A DNA stretch of 64,000 nucleotides from Brevundimonas denitrificans (GTDB taxonomy: Bacteria > Pseudomonadota > Alphaproteobacteria > Caulobacterales > Caulobacteraceae). Shown piece by piece: positions 52,855 to 61,562 of this stretch. Under the pieces are notes generated by a model. That model was not told the origin of the DNA. It searched no databases and saw nothing but the letters and a program-made list of their open reading frames with translations. The DNA is taken from positions 1 through 64,000 of the forward strand of contig NZ_BSOY01000007.1 of the NCBI RefSeq assembly GCF_030160755.1. The letters run 5' to 3'. Position numbers and translations under genes: made by a program. The number at the start of each line of letters is the position of its first letter. Position 1 is the stretch's first letter.

Positions 52855-53487
52855 TCAGTCCGCGTCGGGCTGGGCGTCCGGATGGGCGGCGCCAAAGGCG
52901 GGGTGAACCGCGGCCGCCGCATCGATGGCCAAAAGGCGCGGGAAGGCCTCGAGCGGCACATTGAACCGGCGCGCCGAATAGATCTGCGGGATCAGATAGC
53001 AGTCGGCGAGGGTCGGGGCGGAGCCGAAACACCAGCCGACGCCGTGAAGGGTCACAAGGGCCTCCAGCGCTTCAAAGCCGGGCAGGATCCAGCGAGCCGC
53101 CCAGGCGTCGACGGCGGCCTGATCGGCGCCGAAGGTCTCGCGCAGCGCCTTGCCGACGCGCAGATTGTTGAGCGGATGAATGTCGCAGCCGATCAGGGCG
53201 GCCATGGCGCGGACCCGGGCGCGATCGACGGGATCGGTCGGCAACAGCGGCGGCGCGGGATGAGCCTCCTCCAGCCATTCGAGGATGGCGGGGCTCTGGG
53301 TCAGGACAACGCCGTCCACCTCCAGCGCCGGCACCATGCCCTGGGGATTGAGGGCGACGAAGGCCTCGGACCTCTGGGCGCCCGTCCGCAGATCAACGCC
53401 CTGCTGGTCATAGGCCAAGCCCTTGAGGGCGAGGGCGATGCGGGTCCGGTAGGCGGCGCCCGAGCGCCAGTAGCCGTGCAGGATCAT
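52855..53487 (-). CDS. maiA: maleylacetoacetate isomerase
   Basis: 210 residues, zeta-class GST. The hallmark MILHGYWRSGAAYRTRIALALKGLAYDQ (SSxxxR-type glutathione site, here SGAAYRTR), followed by LNPQGMVPALEVDGVVLTQSPAILEWLEE and GCDIHPLNNLRVGKAL. Overlaps the upstream FAH-family gene by four bases (ATGA), so they are an operon. By family, it isomerises maleylacetoacetate or maleylpyruvate in homogentisate/gentisate breakdown. The first Ser of the SSxR motif is Ser9 in this copy. Confidence 0.92.
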   Translation of the reverse strand: MILHGYWRSGAAYRTRIALALKGLAYDQQGVDLRTGAQRSEAFVALNPQGMVPALEVDGVVLTQSPAILEWLEEAHPAPPLLPTDPVDRARVRAMAALIGCDIHPLNNLRVGKALRETFGADQAAVDAWAARWILPGFEALEALVTLHGVGWCFGSAPTLADCYLIPQIYSARRFNVPLEAFPRLLAIDAAAAVHPAFGAAHPDAQPDAD

Positions 53488-54137
53488 CGCGGCAGCACCG
53501 TGAAGCTGAGGGTCTGCAGGCCGCCGATGGTCGCCTCGACCCGATCTCCGGGCTGGAGCGGGCCGACGCCTTCGGGGGTGCCGGTGAAGATCAGGTCGCC
53601 GGGGCGGACGTCCCACAACTCTCGCGCCTTGGCGAGGATCTCGGCCGGGCTCCAGACCATGTCGTCGAGCCGACCGGACTGGCGCGTTTCGCCGTTGACC
53701 GACAGGGCGATGGGCGCGGCCGGATCGGGCAGGGCGCCCAGCGTCAGGGCGCCGCAGGGCGCGGACTGGTCGAATCCCTTGGCCGCGTCCCAGGGACGAC
53801 CTTTCTCCTTGGCGGCCGCCTGGAGATCGCGTCTCGTGAGGTCGCAGCCTATGGCCCAGCCGGCGATGGTTTCGTCCGCGCCGACCGCGCAGACCAGTTC
53901 GACTTCATGATGCAGATTGGCCGTCGCCATCGGAAAAACCGGGTCAACGCCGTCAGCGACGACGGCATCGGCCGGCTTGGTGAAGAAGAAGGGCTCGGCG
54001 CGGGCATGGCCCATCTCGCGCGCATGGGCGGCGTAATTCTGGCCGACGCACAGGATTCGGCGAACAGGAAAGCGGTCGCTCCGGCCGACGATAGGCAGGG
54101 AGGCGGTCGGCGCGGGGGGGAAGAGCCAGTCGGTCAT
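53484..54137 (-). CDS. fumarylacetoacetate hydrolase family protein
   Basis: 217 residues. FAH-fold motifs: RILCVGQNYAAHAREMG, FFFTKPADAVV, HHEVELVCAVG (metal-binding Glu pair), GCDLTRRDLQAAAKEKGRPWDAAKGFDQSAPCG and DLIFTGTPEGVGPLQPGD. Length fits the short (fumarylpyruvate/acylpyruvase) group rather than the long tyrosine-pathway FAH. Pairing with maiA suggests a homogentisate- or gentisate-type ring-cleavage route; no ring dioxygenase is in the window. Confidence 0.93.
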   Translation of the reverse strand: MTDWLFPPAPTASLPIVGRSDRFPVRRILCVGQNYAAHAREMGHARAEPFFFTKPADAVVADGVDPVFPMATANLHHEVELVCAVGADETIAGWAIGCDLTRRDLQAAAKEKGRPWDAAKGFDQSAPCGALTLGALPDPAAPIALSVNGETRQSGRLDDMVWSPAEILAKARELWDVRPGDLIFTGTPEGVGPLQPGDRVEATIGGLQTLSFTVLPR

Positions 54138-54273
54138 CCGCCCTGTTTATGCCCGGACGCCACGCTTCGCCACCACCGCCTGATGCTGCAATGCGGGAAC
54201 CGTCACCGGACAGTAGCGTTCCGGCTCAGGGTTCTCTATCTAACCGTCAAGCTTGCAAAGCGGAGCGCGCACA

Positions 54274-54654
54274 ATGGCTACGACCAAGGCAGCACGGACA
54301 ACCGTGAAGAACGACATCAATACGCTCAAGGACGATCTCAAGGTGCTCGGCGCCGAAGAGAAGGCCCGGCTGCGTGAAAAGGCGACCGCGGCGGAAGCTC
54401 GCCTGCGCGCCAAGGCCGCGGAAGCCGAGGCGCGTCTGCGCGAAGAGGCCGACGTCCTGCGCGAGCGGGCCCGGGGCTACTACGACACCGCCCGCGTGCG
54501 GGGTCAGGAATATTACGACGAAGCCAGCGAGCGCTTCGACGAAGCGCAACGCTATCTGGTCGAGCGGGTGCAGGAGCGTCCGATGCAGTCGACCGCCATC
54601 GCTCTGGGTGTCGGCGTCGTACTCGGCCTGCTGCTCGCCGGTCGTCGACGCTGA
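54274..54654 (+). CDS. YqjD/ElaB-like (DUF883) membrane protein
   Basis: 126 residues: a long charged helix (EEKARLREKATAAEARLRAKAAEAEARLREEADVLRERARGYY), then a C-terminal tail anchor with glycines (PMQSTAIALGVGVVLGLLLAGRRR). The pattern is that of the DUF883 family of ribosome-binding, tail-anchored proteins in E. coli (YqjD, ElaB). Followed by an overlapping YqjE-like gene (TGATG). Confidence 0.85.
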   Translation: MATTKAARTTVKNDINTLKDDLKVLGAEEKARLREKATAAEARLRAKAAEAEARLREEADVLRERARGYYDTARVRGQEYYDEASERFDEAQRYLVERVQERPMQSTAIALGVGVVLGLLLAGRRR

Positions 54655-55064
54655 TGTTCGGCGGAGGCATGGCCAGGAACCTGGTCAAGAAGGCCGTCGC
54701 AGCTTCGGTTGCGGCGGGAGCCGCGCTGGTCGCCATACTGGCGCTCGGAGCGACGATCTTCTACGCCCTGCAACTGATCGTCGTTCCCCTGGCCGCCGCG
54801 GCGATCACCTTCCTGCTGTTCGCCGTCATCGCCCTCGCGGTCGCCCTCACCTTCGTCGCCCGCAGTGAAGCGGAAGAGGAGGAGAGCGAGGAAGACAGCG
54901 CCGGACTGGGCCAACGCGCCTATATGTTGTTCCGGCAGCGGCCCATCCTCGGCACCGTCGCCGCCCTGGCCGGAGGCTGGATATTCCTGCGGAACCCGGC
55001 GCTCGCCACCATGGTGGCGGCGGCCTTTACCGAAAAATCGCACGGCAGTCGCCGGCGTCGCTGA
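54654..55064 (+). CDS. phage-holin-like (YqjE) membrane protein
   Basis: 136 residues. Two adjacent membrane helices (ASVAAGAALVAILALGATIFYALQLIVVPLAAAAITFLLFAVIALAVALTFV), an acidic loop (EAEEEESEEDSAGLG) and a weaker third hydrophobic segment (ILGTVAALAGGWIFL). Typical of YqjE/DUF1469 holin-superfamily proteins found next to YqjD. Start 54654 overlaps the preceding stop. The usual third gene, yqjK, is absent. Confidence 0.78.
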   Translation: MFGGGMARNLVKKAVAASVAAGAALVAILALGATIFYALQLIVVPLAAAAITFLLFAVIALAVALTFVARSEAEEEESEEDSAGLGQRAYMLFRQRPILGTVAALAGGWIFLRNPALATMVAAAFTEKSHGSRRRR

Positions 55065-55118
55065 GGCGAATGACGACGCGTTAGAGAAGACAGACCAGTC
55101 AGGGAAGGCCGCCGTCGC

Positions 55119-55970
55119 TCAGACCGCGGCCTTTTCCATTTGTCCGGCCTCGTTCGGGTCCGGCGCCGTGGCTGTCCGGCGGGTGTCCTGACGGCGAGGC
55201 AGCTTCCAGGTCTGGTCCCGCTCGAAGCGGTCGCCGGTCCAGGCCATCGCAGTGACGGTGATGTGGTGCGCATCCCAGTCGATCTGGTTGAAACTGGGCG
55301 GGGCGCCGCGCTCGCGATGCGACAGTGTCCCGCAGCCCACGGCATAGGAGCAGTGGTCGCCCAGGCTGATCGGCAGGGCGAACGGGACATGGACATGGCC
55401 CGTGGCGATCAGATCGACCCCGGCCTCGGCGAAGATTCCGGCTGCCGCCTCGCCGCGCTTCACTTCACCGGTCATGGGGGCGCCGATCATTTCCACCAGC
55501 GGGTGGTGGCAGGCGAGGACCCGCAGCGCCCCGACCGGAGCCTGACGCAGGGCCTCGGCCGCCTTGCGCGTCTGATCAAGGTCAATGACGCCCTTGGACC
55601 AGTTGGCCCGGGCCTGCCAGCCGCGCGCGGTGACGACGCCGCGCACCATCAGGTTCGGGCTCAGGAACTGGTGGTCGTGGGCCGGGTGGCCGGTCGCGCG
55701 CTCGAACGCCTTCCACGGACTGAAGACCCGCGCAAACAGGCTCCAGTAGGGGACATCATGATTGCCGACGATGACGAAGCGCGGATCCGGCATGCTGGCG
55801 ATCCAGCGCCCCGCCGCTTCGAATTCATCGGGCAGGCCCTGCTGGGTGATGTCGCCGGTGATAAGGACCAGGTCGTGGGCCGTGCCATGAGCATAGTCGA
55901 GCGCGGCGGCGCAGGCATGCCGGTGCTCACAACCGAAATGGATGTCCGAGAACTGGAGAATGCGCCCCAC
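55119..55970 (-). CDS. metallophosphoesterase
   Basis: 283 residues. Calcineurin-type motifs in order: FSDIHFG (DxH), LITGDITQQG (GDxxQ), VGNHDVPYW (GNHD), ACHHPLVEM and ATGHVHVPF (GHxH). Dinuclear metal site complete. GTG 55970 overlaps the stop of the upstream gene (TAGTG). Homologues next to a diacylglycerol-kinase-type gene suggest a role in lipid or nucleotide phosphate metabolism, but substrate is unknown. Confidence 0.92.
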   Translation of the reverse strand: MGRILQFSDIHFGCEHRHACAAALDYAHGTAHDLVLITGDITQQGLPDEFEAAGRWIASMPDPRFVIVGNHDVPYWSLFARVFSPWKAFERATGHPAHDHQFLSPNLMVRGVVTARGWQARANWSKGVIDLDQTRKAAEALRQAPVGALRVLACHHPLVEMIGAPMTGEVKRGEAAAGIFAEAGVDLIATGHVHVPFALPISLGDHCSYAVGCGTLSHRERGAPPSFNQIDWDAHHITVTAMAWTGDRFERDQTWKLPRRQDTRRTATAPDPNEAGQMEKAAV

Positions 55971-56941
55971 TAGACGGCGTCCTCCGCCGCCGGCGGATTC
56001 GGAGCGAGCGCGCGGAACGCCGTGCGAATAAAGCGGACCTTGGCCTCATGTCGCAGCAGCGCCGGTTCGCCGTCGATCACGGCGGGGATGCGCGACCGGG
56101 CACGGATGGTCGCCTGCTGGATCGCCTTTGTGGTCACGGCCGGATCCTGACGCCAATCATCGAACACGGCGTGGGCGGCGAGGCGGAAAGCCTGGAGCGC
56201 GTCCGAAGGATTCATGGCGGCGGCCTCCAGTCCTGTGTGCTCGTCCATCGCCTTTGAGATCATCGGGCTGATCAGAACAAGCGCCTCGGCGCGGCGATCA
56301 GCGCGGCCGTCCAGCGAGAAGCGCAACCGCCCGGAGAAGGCGCGCTTGAGGGCCCGACGACCATAGGCCCAGGCCAGACCGAACTTGCCCTCGCGCACGG
56401 CCTCGCGGGCCGGCGCCCAAAGGGCCGGAGCCCCGAGAATGGCGGCGCAATAGAATGCCTGTTTGAACCGGCCGTCGGTCACCTCGCCGCCGGCGACCTG
56501 TTGGGGCGCGCCCTCTTCCAGCGCCCGCCGGAGGGCGACCTTCCAGTCGGCGGTGCCATACAGGGCCCGGGGGAGCATATTCATGGTGCCGCCCGGCAGC
56601 GGCGCGACAAGCGGGCCTTCGGGTCCGGCGCGCGACGCGATGGTTCCGGCTGTGCCGTCTCCCGCCAGGACAAACAGAACGTCAGGCCGGGCGTCGAGCG
56701 CGTCCTGAACCTGAGCGTCGAACTGTCCGCCCTCCAGCGCCACGATGCTGGCTTCGCAGGGATATTCGCCGAGGATCGCCGCGGCTTCCTCCGCAGCATT
56801 GGGACCCACGCCGCCAGACAACGGATTGACCAGCATGATGACCCGCCCCAGCGCAACGTGCGGGGTCAGGACATGCGGTTCAGCGATCAGGGTCCCCGCC
56901 GGAGTCGTTAGATCACTTGCCGGCGCTGCAGTATCAGTCAT
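55970..56941 (-). CDS. diacylglycerol kinase family protein
   Basis: 323 residues of DgkB/sphingosine-kinase type: VIMLVNPLSGGVGPN (phosphate-binding), FVLAGDGTAGTIA (GDG motif, with Ala in the usual first Gly), APLPGGTMNMLPRALYG, and a C-terminal beta-sandwich domain ending in RIPAVIDGEPALLRHEAKVRF. ATG 56941 used. Coupled with the phosphoesterase. Likely phosphorylates a membrane lipid alcohol. Confidence 0.9.
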   Translation of the reverse strand: MTDTAAPASDLTTPAGTLIAEPHVLTPHVALGRVIMLVNPLSGGVGPNAAEEAAAILGEYPCEASIVALEGGQFDAQVQDALDARPDVLFVLAGDGTAGTIASRAGPEGPLVAPLPGGTMNMLPRALYGTADWKVALRRALEEGAPQQVAGGEVTDGRFKQAFYCAAILGAPALWAPAREAVREGKFGLAWAYGRRALKRAFSGRLRFSLDGRADRRAEALVLISPMISKAMDEHTGLEAAAMNPSDALQAFRLAAHAVFDDWRQDPAVTTKAIQQATIRARSRIPAVIDGEPALLRHEAKVRFIRTAFRALAPNPPAAEDAV

Positions 56942-56995
56942 GCCGCCCGAACGTCCCGACTGGAACGATGTTCCGACCGGGGCGCCAAGGCGTGA

Positions 56996-57337
56996 CTATT
57001 GCTTCTTCATCTCGTCGGAAGCCGCAGCGGCCCCGGCCTGGGCGGCGTCGCCGGCCTTTTCAGCGGCGGCTCCGGCGGCGTCGGCGGCTTCGTCAGCGAC
57101 CCGGGGAGCCTCGCCCCGGACCGTAGACACGCCCTTGGTGATCCAGCCGTCCATGATGGCGCCACCCTCAGCCAGCGACTGCTCCTTGATGCCCAGCACA
57201 GCCGTCAGAACGCCGAACAGAGCCAGCAGGGTGACAAGAATCCCTACCAGCGGATTGCCCGAGCGGCGCTTCGTGCGGGCCCAGACCGGACTGTGCTCGC
57301 CGTCGTCCGCCATGCGAACCGGTTCAGAAAAACGCAT
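56996..57337 (-). CDS. hypothetical single-pass membrane protein, 113 aa
   Basis: A basic N-terminus, one membrane helix (NPLVGILVTLLALFGVLTAVLGI), and an Ala-rich helical tail (EAADAAGAAAEKAGDAAQAGAAAASDEMKKQ). ATG 57337 has GGGGG six bases upstream; a farther ATG lacks an SD. Lies upstream of the lipid kinase on the same strand. No family recognised. Confidence 0.65.
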   Translation of the reverse strand: MRFSEPVRMADDGEHSPVWARTKRRSGNPLVGILVTLLALFGVLTAVLGIKEQSLAEGGAIMDGWITKGVSTVRGEAPRVADEAADAAGAAAEKAGDAAQAGAAAASDEMKKQ

Positions 57338-57497
57338 ACGAAACCCCCGTCTCAACCCGTAAAATCGAGGCCGCACCCTCCGCGCGACATCGACTGAAGC
57401 CTAATACAGACTTAACCTCCGTCATACCGCGGGAACCGCAACGCTTATTCCAGCGTTCTCACCCGTGGGGCGAACCCGAGGGATGAAGGAAATATCC

Positions 57498-57839
57498 ATG
57501 AACAAGGCAATCATCGCGATCGCCGGCGCCGGACTTCTGGTCAGCGCCTGCGCGACAGACGAGTATGGCAACCCCAATCAGACGGTCCGACAGGGCGCTA
57601 TCGGCGCCGGCATCGGCGCCGTCGCAGGCGCGATCATCGGCAATAACGTCGGCGATGGCAACGCGGGACGCGGCGCGGCTATCGGCGCCGTGGTCGGCGG
57701 CGTCGCCGGCGCGGTCCGCGGTTCGCAACAGGACCGGGCCAACCAGCAGCGCTACCGCGACAGTCAGAACCGCTATTACTACTGCTACGACGGCCGTCAG
57801 GACGAGTGCTACTGGGAAAACGGCCAGCGTCGCTACTAG
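57498..57839 (+). CDS. glycine-zipper lipoprotein
   Basis: 113 residues. Lipobox signal MNKAIIAIAGAGLLVSAC, then a glycine-zipper 2TM domain (AIGAGIGAVAGAIIGNNVGDGNAGRGAAIGAVVGGVAGAVRG) and a Tyr/Arg/Gln-rich C-terminus (YRDSQNRYYYCYDGRQDECYWENGQRRY). Family: outer-membrane lipoproteins of the SlyB/Rick_17kDa type. ATG 57498 has AAGGA eight bases upstream. Confidence 0.85.
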   Translation: MNKAIIAIAGAGLLVSACATDEYGNPNQTVRQGAIGAGIGAVAGAIIGNNVGDGNAGRGAAIGAVVGGVAGAVRGSQQDRANQQRYRDSQNRYYYCYDGRQDECYWENGQRRY

Positions 57840-57919
57840 GCGTACGCTGACTGAATGAAGGTTCAGGGCGGTTCGTCGCGAGGCGGGCCGCCCTTTTCAT
57901 GAGTGGTGAGGGGTTGGAC

Positions 57920-58369
57920 ATGAAGCGGTTGATCGGGTTTGCGGGACTGGCCGTCGCCGTGGGGCTGTCCGGGTGCGGGGTGACGCGGTTCATGGACCGC
58001 AGCGCTGTGGTGGCGGAGCCGTCGCCCTGCACGGCCAAGCGGTTCGAGGTCTATTTCGCTGACAGCGAGGCGCGGCTGACCGAGGCGGCGCGGCAGGCCA
58101 TCGGCATGGCGGCGGCGCAGCTGCAGGGCTGCGACATCCGCAAGGTGGAGGTGCTGGGCCTGGCCGACGCCCGCGGCGGGGCGACGGCGAACCTGAGTCT
58201 GTCCGAGCGGCGGGCCCAGGCCGTGGCCGAGGCCCTGACCGCCGCGGGTTGGCCGGCCCCCGCTTTCGAGGTGGAGGCGGCCGGCGACGAGGGCGCCGTG
58301 ACCGACGCCGGCGTGCGCGAGCCGATGCGGCGGCGCACCGAGGTGCTGGTCGACGCGGTCCCGCGCTGA
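57920..58369 (+). CDS. OmpA-family peptidoglycan-binding lipoprotein
   Basis: 149 residues. Signal with lipobox LSGC, a short linker, then an OmpA C-terminal domain (FEVYFADSEARLTEAARQAIGMAAAQLQGCDIRKVEVLGLADARGGATANLSLSERRAQAVAEAL) with the ADxxG...LSxxRAxAV signature that binds diaminopimelate. ATG 57920 has GAGGGG six bases upstream. It likely tethers the outer membrane to the wall. Confidence 0.88.
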   Translation: MKRLIGFAGLAVAVGLSGCGVTRFMDRSAVVAEPSPCTAKRFEVYFADSEARLTEAARQAIGMAAAQLQGCDIRKVEVLGLADARGGATANLSLSERRAQAVAEALTAAGWPAPAFEVEAAGDEGAVTDAGVREPMRRRTEVLVDAVPR

Positions 58370-58408
58370 ATATCCGCGACGCCGCGCCGCTGACAGGGGC
58401 GGTGACGG

Positions 58409-60631
58409 ATGGCGGTCGGGACGGCTAAGGTCGCGGCGACCGTCTCCGGAGGCCGCGTGAACCTGTTCGTTCGAGTGTTGATCCTGCTGGCCCTGTGCGC
58501 AGGGCCAGGGCAGGCCGTGGCCCAGACGGGGGTCGCCGGACCGCAGCGCACCGGGCGGATCGAGGCCGAACTGGTCCCGCTGTCGGCCTGGGCCGCGCCC
58601 GGCTCGACGGCCGTGGTCGCCGTCAAACAGACCATTCAGCCCGGCTGGCACACCTACTGGCGCAATCCGGGCGATTCCGGGGGCGCCACGACCCTGGCAT
58701 GGACCCTGCCGCAGGGCGCGCGCGCGGGCGACATCGTCTGGCCGGTTCCCGAGCGGCAGCGGCTCGCCGGCCTGATGAACTACGGCTATTCCGGCGTGGT
58801 CTGGCTGCCGGTCCCGGTCGAGGTTCCGGCCTCGGCGCGCGTCGGGACGGTCCTGCCGCTGACGGTCAAGGCGTCCTTCTTCGTCTGCAGCGCCGAGATG
58901 TGCGTGCCCGAAGACCTGACCCTGCGGCTCGACCTTCCTGTCCGCGAGGGCGCCGCGCCGCCGGATCCTCGCCACGGGGCGGCGATCACGGCGGTGCTGG
59001 AGAGCGCGCCCCGTCCTGCGGGGATCGAGGCGCGGATCGCGCTGGAGAACGGCGTGCTGACGCTGGGCGCGGCGGGCGGCCCGCTGGCCGGGCGCGATCC
59101 GGGACCGAGCTATTTCTTCCCGTTCGAGGGCGGGATCATCGACCATCCGGCGGCCCAGACCGGCGATTGGGGTCCGCAGGGGCTGACGTTGCGGCTGCAG
59201 TCCGGCGGCGAGACGCGGGCGGCGGGCCTGACAGGGCCCGTCGGGGGCGTGCTGGTCACCGCCCACGGCTCCTGGGAAATCCGCGCCGAGCCCGGGGCGG
59301 CGCCGGCCGGAACGTCCGGGACGGGCGTGCTGTCCGAGGCGGCGGACGCCGCGCCCGCGGGACCGGAGGCCAGCAACGGAACCGGTCTGGCCGCCTTCGC
59401 CCAGGCCGTGCTGTTCGCCGTTCTGGGCGGGCTGATCCTCAACCTGATGCCCTGCGTCTTCCCGATCCTGGCGATGAAGGCGGCCTCGCTGGCGGCCTCG
59501 GCCCATGACGTGCGTCACGCCCGCCGCGACGGACTGGCCTTCCTGGCCGGGGTGCTGACGACCTTCCTGCTGCTCGCGGGGGTGGTCCTGGCGCTGCGGG
59601 CCGCAGGCGAGGCCGTCGGCTGGGGCTTCCAGCTGCAGTCTCCGCCGTTCATCGCCGGTCTGGCCCTGCTGATGCTGGCCGTGGCGCTGAACCTGTCGGG
59701 CGTCTTCCATGTCGGGGGCGGGCTTCAGGGGGCCGGATCGGGGCCGCTGGCGCGCCTGCCCGGGGGCGTCGGCGCCTTCTTCACCGGGGCGCTGGCGGTG
59801 ATCGTGGCCGCGCCCTGCACGGCGCCCTTCATGGCCTTCGCCATGGGGGCGGCGCTGGTCATGCCCTGGCCGATGGCGCTGCTGGTCTTCCTCGGCCTCG
59901 GCCTCGGTCTCGCCCTGCCCTTCGTCGTGGTCAGCCTGACGCCCGGTCTGCTGGCGCGACTGCCGCGCCCCGGCCCGTGGATGGAGCGGCTGAAAGGGCT
60001 GCTGGCCTTCCCCATGTATGCGACCGCCCTGTGGCTGGCCTGGGTGTTCAGCCGCCAGACAGGGGCGGAGTCCCTGGGCCTGCTGTTCGGCGCGGGCGTT
60101 CTGTTGTCGCTCGGGCTCTGGCTGGTCGGCGGCGGACAGACCGAGCGCGGCTTCGGGCGGCGAGGCGTGCTGCATCTGACGGCCGGGGCGATCGCCCTGC
60201 TGCTGGCGGCCGCGACGGGCTGGCTGGCGGCGATCATGCCCGCGGAAATCCCCGTCACCGAACCCAATGGCCCGCCCGTCGGAGCGACGAGCGCGCCATG
60301 GTCCCCCGCCGCGGTCGAGGCGGCGCTGGCCGAGGGGCGGCCCGTGCTGGTGAATTTCACCGCCGACTGGTGCGTGACCTGCAAGATCAATGAGCGGACG
60401 TCCCTGACCTCGGCGGGCGTGAAGGCCGCCATGGATCGCAGCAACGCCGTCTATCTGGTCGGCGACTGGACCCGGCGCGACGACGCCATCACCGCCGAAC
60501 TGCAGCGCCACGGCCGGTCGGGGGTTCCGCTGTACCTGCTCTATTCGCCGGGGTCCGCCGAGCCGCGGGTCTTGCCGCAGCTGCTGACCGAGGGGGTGGT
60601 CATCGACGCCCTCAAGACCGCCGCATCCTGA
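58409..60631 (+). CDS. thiol:disulfide interchange protein, DsbD/ScsB type
   Basis: 740 residues. N-terminal exported domain with CxxxxC (C160/C165 in VCSAEMCVPE), a CcdA-like membrane core with Cys in NLMPCVFPILAMK (C349) and APCTAPFMAFAMG (C470), eight or so helices, and a C-terminal thioredoxin domain with CVTC (C655-C658). Electron transfer path from cytoplasm to periplasm. The larger N-terminal domain fits ScsB more than E. coli DsbD. The start at 58409 is used; GTG 58457 is possible. Confidence 0.9.
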   Translation: MAVGTAKVAATVSGGRVNLFVRVLILLALCAGPGQAVAQTGVAGPQRTGRIEAELVPLSAWAAPGSTAVVAVKQTIQPGWHTYWRNPGDSGGATTLAWTLPQGARAGDIVWPVPERQRLAGLMNYGYSGVVWLPVPVEVPASARVGTVLPLTVKASFFVCSAEMCVPEDLTLRLDLPVREGAAPPDPRHGAAITAVLESAPRPAGIEARIALENGVLTLGAAGGPLAGRDPGPSYFFPFEGGIIDHPAAQTGDWGPQGLTLRLQSGGETRAAGLTGPVGGVLVTAHGSWEIRAEPGAAPAGTSGTGVLSEAADAAPAGPEASNGTGLAAFAQAVLFAVLGGLILNLMPCVFPILAMKAASLAASAHDVRHARRDGLAFLAGVLTTFLLLAGVVLALRAAGEAVGWGFQLQSPPFIAGLALLMLAVALNLSGVFHVGGGLQGAGSGPLARLPGGVGAFFTGALAVIVAAPCTAPFMAFAMGAALVMPWPMALLVFLGLGLGLALPFVVVSLTPGLLARLPRPGPWMERLKGLLAFPMYATALWLAWVFSRQTGAESLGLLFGAGVLLSLGLWLVGGGQTERGFGRRGVLHLTAGAIALLLAAATGWLAAIMPAEIPVTEPNGPPVGATSAPWSPAAVEAALAEGRPVLVNFTADWCVTCKINERTSLTSAGVKAAMDRSNAVYLVGDWTRRDDAITAELQRHGRSGVPLYLLYSPGSAEPRVLPQLLTEGVVIDALKTAAS

Positions 60632-60673
60632 AGGAGTTTGTCATGAAACGTCTCAAGGCGGTCGAGAGCTGAT

Positions 60674-60857
60674 CCCTCTCCCAATGGGAGAGGGCTTGAG
60701 CGCCCGGGAGCGTAGCGATCGGTTGCGCGAAAGGGTGTGGGTCGGGTGGCGGCATTCGGCGTAAGCCGTGTCGCTGTCAGGAGCGGCGGCTTACGCCGAG
60801 GGATACAGCCGACCCACATCCGGCCCTGCGGGCCACCTTCTCCCAATGGGAGAAGGG
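60674..60857. repeat. palindrome-bounded intergenic repeat, copy 1 (full)
   Basis: Bounded by CCCTCTCCCAATGGGAGAGGG at 60674-60694 and CCTTCTCCCAATGGGAGAAGG at 60836-60856. Between them, an arm with CGGCGTAAGCCG and its inverted partner GCGGCTTACGCCGAGGG give a larger inverted structure. Related copies lie at 61563 (shorter) and 63911 (inverted). Confidence 0.87.
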
Positions 60858-60863
60858 ACCGAG

Positions 60864-61415
60864 TCAGACCTCCGGCCAGGACTCCGCCGCGCCCGGCGGG
60901 AGGCCGGCGTCCTCGCGCCAGGCGTCGCGGTTGGCCTGGAGGGTCACTTCGTCGAGGTATGACAGGGGGTGCAGCCATCCTGTCTCGCTCCAGAAGGCCC
61001 CGGTCCAGCCGTGCCGGTTCGCCCAGGCCCGGTCGCGGTCCGCCTGCTCGGGCGGCAGGTTCTCCGCCCGCCATTCCAGCAGGAACCCGAGATGCCAGAC
61101 TGGACCCTGCTCCAGCGGCCCGCCCTGCATCGCCTCGGCCAGTTTCACCGCCAGCAGTCGCGTCTCTTCCAGCCGGTATTCGAACTCGGCCTGTTTGCGT
61201 TGGGCGTAGCGGTCCCAACCCTCAGCCGGCTCCGGATCCGGATCGGCGGTCGCGCGCCGTTTCCATCCCTCCGAAGCCCGACGCCGCCACAGGTTGGCGA
61301 GGCCGACGTCATACCGCTGGGCCAGCGAGGCCGCGGTCTCGCCCGCCTCCCAGGCCCGGCGGATCGCCCACCAGGTGTCGTCGGACCGGATTTTTCGGGC
61401 GGGTCGCTCGTACAT
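60864..61415 (-). CDS. hypothetical protein with HTH-like N-terminus, 183 aa
   Basis: Residues 10-50 (SDDTWWAIRRAWEAGETAASLAQRYDVGLANLWRRRASEGW) look like a resolvase/terminase-type HTH with a recognition helix. The rest is acidic and Trp-rich. ATG 61415 used. It lies between repeat copies 1 and 2 in direct orientation, as if part of a repeat-flanked unit. No clear family. Confidence 0.68.
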   Translation of the reverse strand: MYERPARKIRSDDTWWAIRRAWEAGETAASLAQRYDVGLANLWRRRASEGWKRRATADPDPEPAEGWDRYAQRKQAEFEYRLEETRLLAVKLAEAMQGGPLEQGPVWHLGFLLEWRAENLPPEQADRDRAWANRHGWTGAFWSETGWLHPLSYLDEVTLQANRDAWREDAGLPPGAAESWPEV

Positions 61416-61493
61416 GGACGCAGGATCGGGCGCCGCTGCGTCAGAATCGGTCGTGTTCGGACCGCGGGTCAGGGGCCGACGGCCGGGAGGTTC

Positions 61494-61533
61494 ATCACGA
61501 AGGACACGAAGGGATCACGAAGGGCACGAAGGG
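61494..61533. repeat. two tandem copies of a 20-bp unit (CACGAAGG type)
   Basis: 61494-61513 and 61514-61533 differ at one base (ATCACGAAGGACACGAAGGG versus ATCACGAAGGGCACGAAGGG). Each contains two CACGAAGG words. Within an otherwise non-coding gap. Confidence 0.8.
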
Positions 61534-61562
61534 ACCGTGGATGCGGCCTCGCTGGTGGCGAT

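Noticed and set aside
57863-60511. 882-codon minus-strand open frame
   Set aside because: Antisense to the DsbD-like and OmpA-like genes; Arg/Gln/Gly-rich without any domain.
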